Shown here piece after piece: positions 42,473 through 50,036 of a stretch of 64,000 nucleotides of DNA. Within the stretch, counting starts at the first letter, position 1. Every line of letters starts with the position of its first letter. Both the position numbers and the translations under genes were made by a program. Below the pieces are notes generated by a model. It searched no databases. It was not told the origin of the DNA and saw only the letters and a list, made by a program, of their open reading frames with translations. The stretch comes from Rhodothermales bacterium (GTDB lineage: Bacteria > Bacteroidota > Rhodothermia > Rhodothermales > VXPQ01). Location of the stretch: the NCBI GenBank assembly GCA_022825385.1, contig JAJDWX010000037.1:67748-131747 (forward strand), read 5' to 3'.

Positions 42473-45400
42473 TCACCATTCCCTTGCTACGGAAACGCCC
42501 GCGCTATTTGCGCCTCCGGTCAGTTTCGCCCGTAGCGCGCCTGCTTTGTGCAGCGTTCGGTCCACGGCCAGCGTAATGCGCCGCCGCCCCGCCTCGGCGG
42601 CGAATTCGATCCGCCCTTCGGCGAGAGACGCGGGCTGTCCGTCTACCCAGATCGCAACGCCTTCCGTCTGCCCGCCGGGGATTTCCACGACCAGGGCGAC
42701 GGGGCCGGGCGCTTCGACGTCTACTTCGAAGTACGCCATGCTGTATCCGGCGGCTTCGGGCAGTTCCGCGAGCGGCAAATTCCCCGCTACGGCGCTGTGC
42801 ATGGGCGTCCAGGCCACGCTTTCTTCGGCAACGGCGAATTCGGGCCCGGCCTGCCTTATTTCCTTGATCGCGGCGTCGGATGGCCGCCATACCCGCCATC
42901 TCCGCACCATTTGCTCCCCATCCGTCGAGGCGGGCGCCCGATACGGCCCTTCTTCGCCCAGCGCGGACAAAAAGGCCACCAGGTCCACGAACTCGTCCCG
43001 GTCGAGCGAGGCGGTGAGGCCCGCCGGCATGAGCGATCCCGGAACGATTTCCCGCGTCCGGATGCGGCTTTTCGGAATGCGCTCCACGTTGCCCGCCGCG
43101 TCGCGCACCAGCACGTCCGCCTCCGTTTCGCCCATAAGATTTCCCGTCGCAATGCGCCCGTCCGTATGTACGATGCGAATGAGGGCATACCCGTCCTTGA
43201 CGGCCTGTTCTGGCTTCAGGAGGGATTCCGTAAGATAATCTATGGGGGCCGTAACCCCAATCGTCGACAAATCCGGCCCCGATAGTCCGCCCGCCCCGCC
43301 AATGACATGGCACCGGGCGCATTGCAGCCGCCCGTAGAGCGCTTCGCCGCGGGCAGGGTCGCCCGTCCCTTTCACTTCGTAATGGAGGCGTTGCAATGCC
43401 CAGCCGTCCATGTCTGGATCGACGCGGGGGGCCGTGGAGGTCGCGCCCGAAGCCCGAAACGCATCCCGAAGCGGCTCGTAACTGCGGTTGCGTCCGCGAA
43501 TCCGATCCAGCCCTTTTTGCGCGAATGCCGCCGGGACGCCGTGCGCGCGCAAGGCGTCGGTCAGCGCGTCCCGTCCGCCGTCCTGCATGAGAAACGCATT
43601 GAAGAGCGGCCAGGGATCCATATCGCCCGCCTCGCCATGCGCGTCCTGCAAAAAAGCCAGGGCGATGGGCGCGGCTTGCTCCATATCGACGGCGGGCAGG
43701 AGCCGGGCCGCTTCCAGTCGCAAGGCCACAGATCGATCCGCACGATCTGCGCGATCCGCATTTTCCGCAATGGCCTGCAAGGCGGCGAAACTGGCGCTGT
43801 CTCCAAGCGCGGCCAGCCCTTCCAGACCGGCTTCTTGCAAGGATTCGTCTGCTTCCTCCACGAGGTTTGTCAGGGTGGTTCGCAGGGTCGCTTCGCCCCA
43901 GGACCCGGCCAGGCGGGCCGCCCGCCCCCTGATTTCCGGGTCCTCGCGTTCGAGCAGCGTCCGCAGCCGGTCGGCCACATCGGCGGGACGGCGGGCCTCG
44001 TCTTCCGCGGCCGCCAGCAAGGCGTCGAGATGTTCGAGCGCGCCGTTCTCGCCCCGCGTTTCGTCCTGCGCCGCAAGGTCGAGGAGCGCTTCCATGGCCT
44101 CGGCGTTCCCGCGTTCCGCAAGGGTTTCCAGTACGCTGGCCGCCTGGTCTTCGGGAATATTTCCGCGGGTGTAATGCGCTGCAAGGCGGGCTGTCGCTTC
44201 AGGCGCTTCCGCCGCCTGCAAGGCAAAGGTTATGCGTCGGATATTGTCGCCGAAGAACGTGCTGTCCCGCTCGAAACGCGGCGTCCAGAAGGGCTCCAGC
44301 TGCCGGATGGCATGCCACAGGGCGTAATCCAGAAATTCGTCCATGGGATGGTCGAGCGCCCGCAACGCGACGTTCGCGGCGCGGGCCCCGGCTTCCGCGC
44401 CGCCGACCGTACCCCGTTCGCCCAGCGCGTGCACGGCCTCCCGGCGTACGCGCGGGTGTTCGTCGTCGATCAACGCGGCCAGCAAGGCGTCCGTATCGGG
44501 AAGCAGGTCTGGAAAATGTCCCAGTACGCGCACGGCGGCGGCGCGCGCCCGATGATCCGGGAGTCCAAGCGCTTCGCGGAGCGCGTCCGCGTTCATTCGC
44601 CCGATGGCCTGATAGGTCCAGAGCATCTGAAGCAATGCGTGGGCGGCGTCCGGCGCGCTTCGATCCAGGCGGGCCACTTCTGCGTCCAGCGCCGGGCCGA
44701 CCGCCTCCGCGCCGCGTTCCCTGAGCAGGCGCTTCGCCTGCCGCCGCGTCCAGGCTTCCGGCAAGCGAAGGGCCGCAAGCAAGTCTTCTGTCGAGGCGTC
44801 GCGCAGGGTTGGCGCCTCCACGAGCGGCCGCCCCGTAGCCGTAATGCGCCAGATGCGTCCATGCCGGTGGTCCCGCCGCGGATCGCGAAAATCCACTTCT
44901 CCATGCTGTATGATCGGGTTGTACCAGTCGGCCAGATACAGCGCGCCGTCCGGCCCCACGTTCAGGTCCACGGGCCGGAACGCCACATGGTCCGTCCAGA
45001 TCAAATCCTCCTGTTCCCCGGACGAAAAACCGCTGCCGTCCTCGGCCAGCGCAAACCGTTTGACCCGGTTCGCCCGAAAGTCGCTGGCGATGAGTTGTCC
45101 GCCGAGCGAGTCGGGAAAATGCCTGCCGGAGAGGAGCGCCAGCCCGGCGTATTTGGGATGCTGCGGATTCAGGCCCGTAAGCGTCCGGGCGGCTCCGTAG
45201 GCGGGCGCGTACGCCGCATGGGGAAAAATGAAATACACGCCCTCGCTGCCTGCGCCATCCGTAGCGAACGATTGCCCCCACCGGTCGAAATCGAATCCCC
45301 ACGAGTTCCACATGCCGCGCGCCAGCACGTTCAGTTTCAAGGCGCGGGGGTCGAATTGCCAGATTCCGCCTTGCTTGAGGCGCCGCACCCCCCAGGGCGT

Positions 45401-45964
45401 TTCGATATGGCTGTAGATATAAACGGACTGATTCAGATAAAAAAGGCCGTCGGGACCCCACAAAAAGCGGTGAATGATATGGTGGGTGTCGTCCGCGCCG
45501 AATCCCGAAAGAACCACGCGCCGCCGGTCTGCCCGCCCGTCTCCGTCTGTGTCCCGAAGGTGCAGGATTTCCGTGGAATTGGCCACGTATACGCCGCCGT
45601 CGCCGGGCAGTACGCCCGTGGGCGTCAGCAAACTGTCGGCGAACAGGATGGAGCGATCCGCCGCGCCGTCGCCGTCCGTATCCTCCAGCATGAAAATCTT
45701 GTCGTTGGCTGCTTGTCCCGCGACGGGCTGCGGGTAGGAGGCGCTGGTCGCCACGAACAATCTCCCCTGTTCGTCCCACGCCATCTGGATGGGCGGATCG
45801 ATCATGGGATCCGCGGCGAAAAGGTTGATTTCGAAGCCTTCCGCTACGTGCAGCGCAGCCATCTGGGCCGCCGGATCGGGGTCCGGGATATTGGTCAGCG
45901 TGGATTGCGCGGCCAGCCAAGGAGCGACCGTCAGGCTGGCTATGGCCAGAATGCATCGTCGCAT
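42473..45964 (-). CDS. Exported membrane-bound-dehydrogenase-type protein with HEAT repeats and cytochrome c domain
   Basis: A 1163-residue protein of planctomycete-type architecture. Signal peptide (residues 1-19, ...PWLAAQS). The N-terminal propeller (about 40-400) resembles TIGR02604/PVC dehydrogenase domains: FEINLFAADPMIDPPIQMAW, MLEDTDGDGAADRSILFAD, WNSWGFDFDRWGQSFATDG and LADWYNPIIQHG. HEAT-like helical repeats span about 410-820. The cytochrome c domain has CARCHVIGGAGGLSGPDLS and a DRDEFVDLVAFLSALG tail. A C-terminal beta domain ends the protein. The single haem motif CARCH is intact. It is one base from the SGNH hydrolase gene upstream, so they form an operon. Expected to oxidise a sugar or sugar derivative in the periplasm; substrate not known. 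Confidence 0.87.
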   Translation of the reverse strand: MRRCILAIASLTVAPWLAAQSTLTNIPDPDPAAQMAALHVAEGFEINLFAADPMIDPPIQMAWDEQGRLFVATSASYPQPVAGQAANDKIFMLEDTDGDGAADRSILFADSLLTPTGVLPGDGGVYVANSTEILHLRDTDGDGRADRRRVVLSGFGADDTHHIIHRFLWGPDGLFYLNQSVYIYSHIETPWGVRRLKQGGIWQFDPRALKLNVLARGMWNSWGFDFDRWGQSFATDGAGSEGVYFIFPHAAYAPAYGAARTLTGLNPQHPKYAGLALLSGRHFPDSLGGQLIASDFRANRVKRFALAEDGSGFSSGEQEDLIWTDHVAFRPVDLNVGPDGALYLADWYNPIIQHGEVDFRDPRRDHRHGRIWRITATGRPLVEAPTLRDASTEDLLAALRLPEAWTRRQAKRLLRERGAEAVGPALDAEVARLDRSAPDAAHALLQMLWTYQAIGRMNADALREALGLPDHRARAAAVRVLGHFPDLLPDTDALLAALIDDEHPRVRREAVHALGERGTVGGAEAGARAANVALRALDHPMDEFLDYALWHAIRQLEPFWTPRFERDSTFFGDNIRRITFALQAAEAPEATARLAAHYTRGNIPEDQAASVLETLAERGNAEAMEALLDLAAQDETRGENGALEHLDALLAAAEDEARRPADVADRLRTLLEREDPEIRGRAARLAGSWGEATLRTTLTNLVEEADESLQEAGLEGLAALGDSASFAALQAIAENADRADRADRSVALRLEAARLLPAVDMEQAAPIALAFLQDAHGEAGDMDPWPLFNAFLMQDGGRDALTDALRAHGVPAAFAQKGLDRIRGRNRSYEPLRDAFRASGATSTAPRVDPDMDGWALQRLHYEVKGTGDPARGEALYGRLQCARCHVIGGAGGLSGPDLSTIGVTAPIDYLTESLLKPEQAVKDGYALIRIVHTDGRIATGNLMGETEADVLVRDAAGNVERIPKSRIRTREIVPGSLMPAGLTASLDRDEFVDLVAFLSALGEEGPYRAPASTDGEQMVRRWRVWRPSDAAIKEIRQAGPEFAVAEESVAWTPMHSAVAGNLPLAELPEAAGYSMAYFEVDVEAPGPVALVVEIPGGQTEGVAIWVDGQPASLAEGRIEFAAEAGRRRITLAVDRTLHKAGALRAKLTGGANSAGVSVAREW

Positions 45965-45965
45965 G

Positions 45966-47168
45966 TTACTCGCGGGTCAGGGTGAAAACGAGCGGGGGCG
46001 CCATGCGCAGCCTGCCGATCTCGTTTTCCTTTTCGTGAATGATGGGGTCCAGTTCTGTGAGTTCCGGGGCGTTCTGTCCCTGTTCGTACTGCCGAAATCC
46101 CACGAGATAGGTTTCGTTTTGCGGGCGGTACTGGCGAAAATACAACCGGTTCTTTTCGACAATGGCGCGGCGCAGGGCGGTCTGTTGTTCGGTTTCTGCA
46201 GGCGGGCGCGCGGGAAGGCCCTCCCGCCATGCGCGGGCGGAACCCGTGGCCAGCGTCTGGTTGCCTGCTTTGAGGCGATACGTGCCTCTGGGCAACCCGG
46301 AAATCGTTACCTGTCGCGTTTCGTGGGGGTAGGGCAGCCGGTTCGGAATCATCCTGTAGACGCCGGGCTCCTGTTCGCTGCCTTCGCGGCGCGCGCCGCC
46401 AGAAATGGTCCCCGAATCTGCGTCCACGGATATATCGACGGCAAGGTCCGGCGGAAGCGGCTCCATCGCTTCGACGAGGCGGCGAGCCAGCGCCCGATAC
46501 CCGGCTGCGTTCAGGCGCATCCCGTGTTCGGCGAGGGTTTTGCCTTCGGTCGCCGCCCGTTCGTATTCCTCGGCCATGGCGTCGAATACGTCCGCCCAGC
46601 CGCATCCGCGCCGGGCGGCTACCTTCCGAAAAGCGTCTCGCGCGGCGGCCAGCCGCTCGTTCAGCGCCGCTGCGTTCGGGTTGGGCGACGCGCGTTCGTC
46701 TTGCGGGACGGGGGAGACAAGGACGCAGCGGATGTCTCGCGCAGCCAGCGTATCGAGCAAGGCGTGGTAGCCTTCCACAGCCCTGGACAAGGCCTCGTCG
46801 TCTTCGAACGCCAGTCCGCCGCCGTACGCCAGCACGGCCACCGAGGGCTTCGGGGAGGCGAGTTGCTCCACAAGGTGCTGGAATCCCGTGGGCGGGTGGG
46901 TGTAGTGCTCGCGCGCTTCCCCGAACACCGTGTCCCCGCTCCATCCGACGTTGCGGAAGGTCAGGCCAGGGCGGCGCACCGTGAGCGCCGCCTCGACGTA
47001 TCCGAAACGCTGGGCGTTTTCGACGAGGCCGTCTCCCGCCAGCACGACGGCGTCTCCGTCCTCAAGGAAAAAGCGGGGCGGATCCTGCGCCTGGGCAGGC
47101 CCGCGCCGTATCGGAAAAAGCAGCGCGCCGACGAGAAGCGCGGCGGCAAACGGGGGTAGCGGTTTCAT
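45966..47168 (-). CDS. Exported SGNH/GDSL-type hydrolase
   Basis: About 400 residues. ATG 47168 is chosen because it opens a signal peptide (MKPLPPFAAALLVGALLFPI, ...AQAQ); ATG 47195 is possible. The SGNH fold shows VVLAGDGLVENAQRFGYVEA in the block I place, where Asp replaces the usual Ser of GDS(L), then TFRNVGWSGDTVFG, AVLAYGGGLAF and GKTLAEHGMRLNAAGYRALA with the block V His. The missing Ser in block I means catalysis may differ or be lost, as in several planctomycete-type homologues. A C-terminal beta domain and helix (IVEKNRLYFRQYRPQNETYL) follow. It is first in the operon with the HEAT/cytochrome dehydrogenase. Confidence 0.8.
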   Translation of the reverse strand: MKPLPPFAAALLVGALLFPIRRGPAQAQDPPRFFLEDGDAVVLAGDGLVENAQRFGYVEAALTVRRPGLTFRNVGWSGDTVFGEAREHYTHPPTGFQHLVEQLASPKPSVAVLAYGGGLAFEDDEALSRAVEGYHALLDTLAARDIRCVLVSPVPQDERASPNPNAAALNERLAAARDAFRKVAARRGCGWADVFDAMAEEYERAATEGKTLAEHGMRLNAAGYRALARRLVEAMEPLPPDLAVDISVDADSGTISGGARREGSEQEPGVYRMIPNRLPYPHETRQVTISGLPRGTYRLKAGNQTLATGSARAWREGLPARPPAETEQQTALRRAIVEKNRLYFRQYRPQNETYLVGFRQYEQGQNAPELTELDPIIHEKENEIGRLRMAPPLVFTLTRE

Positions 47169-47448
47169 GCGCACAAAATAAAGGTTCCGCCGCATGGGAG
47201 CAAAAAGCGTACCGACAAGAAATGGGTAGGCTGGGCGCCCTGCCAGCATCAAGGGGTGACGGCGTTTTTCCCGGAACCGGGCATAGAGAGGTTGCAGGCC
47301 TTTATTTTTCACAGTATATTCACAAAAATTTTTCATGAATTCTTTATACTGAGATCAACGTGATGCATGTATGCCGCCAGGCTCAAGCGACGAATCAGGC
47401 TTGGTCTGGTAACCTTGATGTGTCCCCAACCCCAACCAACGGAGAACC

Positions 47449-49182
47449 ATGTCAAAATCGTTACCAGTTCTGACCTGCGCCTTACTCTTCTTGGCCATGC
47501 TGCCGGCAACCGCCATCGCACAAAGCGAAATGGTCATTCAGTGGAACGGCATTCCTGGCCAGATTGAAACCACTATCACCGCCGATACATTGGCCGATGG
47601 GTCGCAAGCGCACGATGTGTATATTCTGCAGCACAGCAGGATCTACCTGCAGATCGACGAACTGCAAGTCAAAAACAGTTTCACCGTTCGCGGACAAGCC
47701 GTTCCTTCCGGCCAGGCCAATGCCTTTCCTGCAACGGTACAGCCGTTTCCGGGTCCGGATGGAATGTCAAGATATAGCCCCTGGCCTCCCGGAGCCCATT
47801 TCAGGATGAATGTCGACGACGTTATCCTTACCCTGGACAACCTGCTGTTCAATGGCGCCATGGCCGATGGGAGCGGGCACGTTTGGGGCGTCGTGGGTCC
47901 GGGCGGCGACAACCAGACCATTAAGGTCGAAGACAATGTCTGGTCAGGCTACCAGCTGAACCTGACCACAGGCAAGAATACCTCTTTTTATTTTAATGAT
48001 AGTATTTACAAGTCCGTTCCATCGTATCCAGGTGGCGTTTTTTTCAATGGACTTTTTTGGGGCGGCGGATCTTGGTTGGGGACCATCGATTCCTTGGTGG
48101 TCACCAACAGCAGTATTATAAATTCGTGGGGCGAAGCCCTCGTGGTGTATGAGCAGGTTAATCACGGCCTGGTTGATCATACCAGCTTTGTCAATATTGT
48201 AATGCATCCTATTTTCTTCCGTGGCGGAAACAATATGACCTTCACGAACAATCTGTTCTATAACACAAGAATATTTGGTCAGTCCTCTCATTTTTCTGGT
48301 ACATTTGGTAGCGTAGGCTCAGCGGGGACGGGCATTATGAATGTTCTCCCCATTGATCCGCCGGATACTACAGCGATCGCCGCCGGGAGGAATTGGGACC
48401 ATCTCAATAGAAATATCACTTGGAATAATAATGCCTGGGCACACGATGAACAGGTGTTGGCATTCTGGCAAGAAGGTCCTTGGGAATGGGAAGTAACCAA
48501 TGAAGATGGCACCATGGAAACCCGACAGGATACAATGTTTGCTGTGGAGGCGCAAAATAAGTTCTCCTCGGATACACTGCGGACGTTGATGGCGGCAGAT
48601 CCCACGATCAGGGAATTCAATAACGTCAAAACGACAGCTACATTACAGCTGGATCCTCAATATCTTAAGCTTATAATAGATCGTATAAGAGATTTTAGAG
48701 ATAACGAAAAACATGATACCTTCAAGGATGAGTGGTGGCAATACGAGGCGGACAATAACCCGGTAAACGTTCAATGGCCAATCCATGAGGATCTGCGGTA
48801 CGCTGGCGACTCGCCTGCTGCAACTGCAAGTGAAACAGGCGGTCCGGTTGGGGATCCAAGGTGGATACCGGTTCCTGTGAGCGTCGAAGAGGATGTTCTG
48901 CCAATACATTTCGCGCTTCATCAGAACTATCCGAACCCTTTCAACCCGTCGACAGAGATTACATTTTCTCTGGATGAGCCATCTGACGTCAAGCTGGTGG
49001 TCTACAACATTCTGGGTCAGGCTGTGCGCGAATTGGCAAGCGGATCTTTGACCGTTGGCTCGTATACATATCGTTGGGACGGCAGGAACGATGTCGGCCT
49101 TGATGTTACGAGCGGTCTGTATATCTACACGCTTAGTACCGGGAGCAGATCCGTTTCCAGGAAAATGATCCTGGTTAAATAG
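47449..49182 (+). CDS. Exported right-handed beta-helix-like protein with C-terminal sorting domain
   Basis: A 577-residue protein. Signal peptide (MSKSLPVLTCALLFLAMLPA, TAIAQ). Residues about 60-330 look like a parallel beta-helix, with Asn-rich turns (DVILTLDNLLFNG, DSLVVTNSSIINSWGEALVV, HTSFVNIVMHPIFFRGGNNM, TFTNNLFYNTRIFG), as in polysaccharide lyases or binding proteins; no catalytic set was identified. The sorting domain is canonical (HQNYPNPFNPSTEITFSL, ending RKMILVK). The gene is more AT-rich than those to its left. A TATACT hexamer lies at 47345-47350, but no good partner element was found. A perfect 11-bp hairpin follows the stop. Confidence 0.86.
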   Translation: MSKSLPVLTCALLFLAMLPATAIAQSEMVIQWNGIPGQIETTITADTLADGSQAHDVYILQHSRIYLQIDELQVKNSFTVRGQAVPSGQANAFPATVQPFPGPDGMSRYSPWPPGAHFRMNVDDVILTLDNLLFNGAMADGSGHVWGVVGPGGDNQTIKVEDNVWSGYQLNLTTGKNTSFYFNDSIYKSVPSYPGGVFFNGLFWGGGSWLGTIDSLVVTNSSIINSWGEALVVYEQVNHGLVDHTSFVNIVMHPIFFRGGNNMTFTNNLFYNTRIFGQSSHFSGTFGSVGSAGTGIMNVLPIDPPDTTAIAAGRNWDHLNRNITWNNNAWAHDEQVLAFWQEGPWEWEVTNEDGTMETRQDTMFAVEAQNKFSSDTLRTLMAADPTIREFNNVKTTATLQLDPQYLKLIIDRIRDFRDNEKHDTFKDEWWQYEADNNPVNVQWPIHEDLRYAGDSPAATASETGGPVGDPRWIPVPVSVEEDVLPIHFALHQNYPNPFNPSTEITFSLDEPSDVKLVVYNILGQAVRELASGSLTVGSYTYRWDGRNDVGLDVTSGLYIYTLSTGSRSVSRKMILVK

Positions 49183-49196
49183 ATGTGTTGCGATAT

Positions 49197-49225
49197 CGGA
49201 GTAGGCCTGAATGCGGCCTACTCCG
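49197..49225 (+). terminator. Hairpin after the beta-helix gene, no T tract
   Basis: CGGAGTAGGCC (49197-49207) and GGCCTACTCCG (49215-49225) form a perfect 11-bp stem with a 7-base loop, 15 bases after the stop codon at 49182. No T run follows on either strand, so it may act as an mRNA 3' stabiliser or a factor-dependent terminator. Confidence 0.5.
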
Positions 49226-49301
49226 CAATGCAGGGGTCTGACCGTAACAATTTGTCCATTAGGGGCGTGTAACACGTACCGTCGAAGCCCGTGAGGCGCC
49301 A

Positions 49302-49979
49302 ATGATCCGACGAATCATGTGGTTGATGCTCTTCGTCAGCGTACCCTTTGCCGAGGCGCAGACCGCGCGCATTACCGGGACGGTGCAAGACGCGCAGCTT
49401 GGCGCCCCCATAGTAGGCGCCCCTGTTTATCTGATTGGCTCCAGCGGTCTTGCAGTCACTAAAGAAAATGGCCAATTTGTTTTACAGGACGTGCAGGCGG
49501 GGACGTACATACTCACGGTTGTTTACGAGGGGTATTCATCGGAAAGCGACACGCTTGTTGTTTCCGGAGACGCTGATGTTGAAAACAACTTCAGCCTGCA
49601 CCCTGTACGCGCAGCAGGCGAAGAGGTGGCCATTGGCCCCAAAACGGGAGATCAGGAGGCAAAACAAAATTTTGTTCTCTCCCCAAGCCAGGACAGCCTC
49701 CGTTCCGAATTAAAAACGGTCTGCGCCTGTTTCGAATCGGCTGCTGGTATACTCAATGACGCTGTCCTTCTTCGCAAGAAGTATGAAGATACAGAGCAGT
49801 ACCAGAGAGATCGTGAGGCTGTCGAGCAAATGAATGCCCTGTTAGCGTTATGGCGCACTGTCCAGTACCATTGCTTGACAGTATTCGGCACTGAATTGTT
49901 CGTAGACTCAGCGTGTAATCGCCCGGATGAAATATCCGATATGCGCAGAAAATTGGATAATCTGGGGATAGGTACGTAG
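49302..49979 (+). CDS. CarboxypepD-regulatory-like domain protein with an unknown C-terminal domain; receptor N-terminus paralogue
   Basis: A 225-residue exported protein. A ribosome site (GTGAGG) precedes ATG 49302. Signal peptide MIRRIMWLMLFVSVPFAEAQ. Residues 21-110 are a regulatory-like beta-sandwich (ARITGTVQDAQLGAPIVGAP, VQAGTYILTVVYEGY, VVSGDADVENNFSL). They closely resemble the first 110 residues of the TonB receptor encoded next (both begin MIRR and share the SDTLVVSGDAD-type stretch), but there is no plug or barrel. Residues about 120-225 are a helical domain (FVLSPSQDSLRSELKTVC, YQRDREAVEQMNALLALWRT) with five Cys (VCACF, YHCL, SACN). Not recognised. Likely periplasmic, perhaps modulating the neighbouring receptor. 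Confidence 0.75.
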   Translation: MIRRIMWLMLFVSVPFAEAQTARITGTVQDAQLGAPIVGAPVYLIGSSGLAVTKENGQFVLQDVQAGTYILTVVYEGYSSESDTLVVSGDADVENNFSLHPVRAAGEEVAIGPKTGDQEAKQNFVLSPSQDSLRSELKTVCACFESAAGILNDAVLLRKKYEDTEQYQRDREAVEQMNALLALWRTVQYHCLTVFGTELFVDSACNRPDEISDMRRKLDNLGIGT

Positions 49980-50036
49980 ACAGAACAAACGCTGGATCCC
50001 CCTTTTTGCCTGTTACAGAGAGCCGCAAGAACCTCA

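Noticed and set aside
43307-45985. An 892-codon plus-strand frame opposite the HEAT/cytochrome gene
   Set aside because: Antisense shadow of a well-supported gene; no signal peptide or domain.
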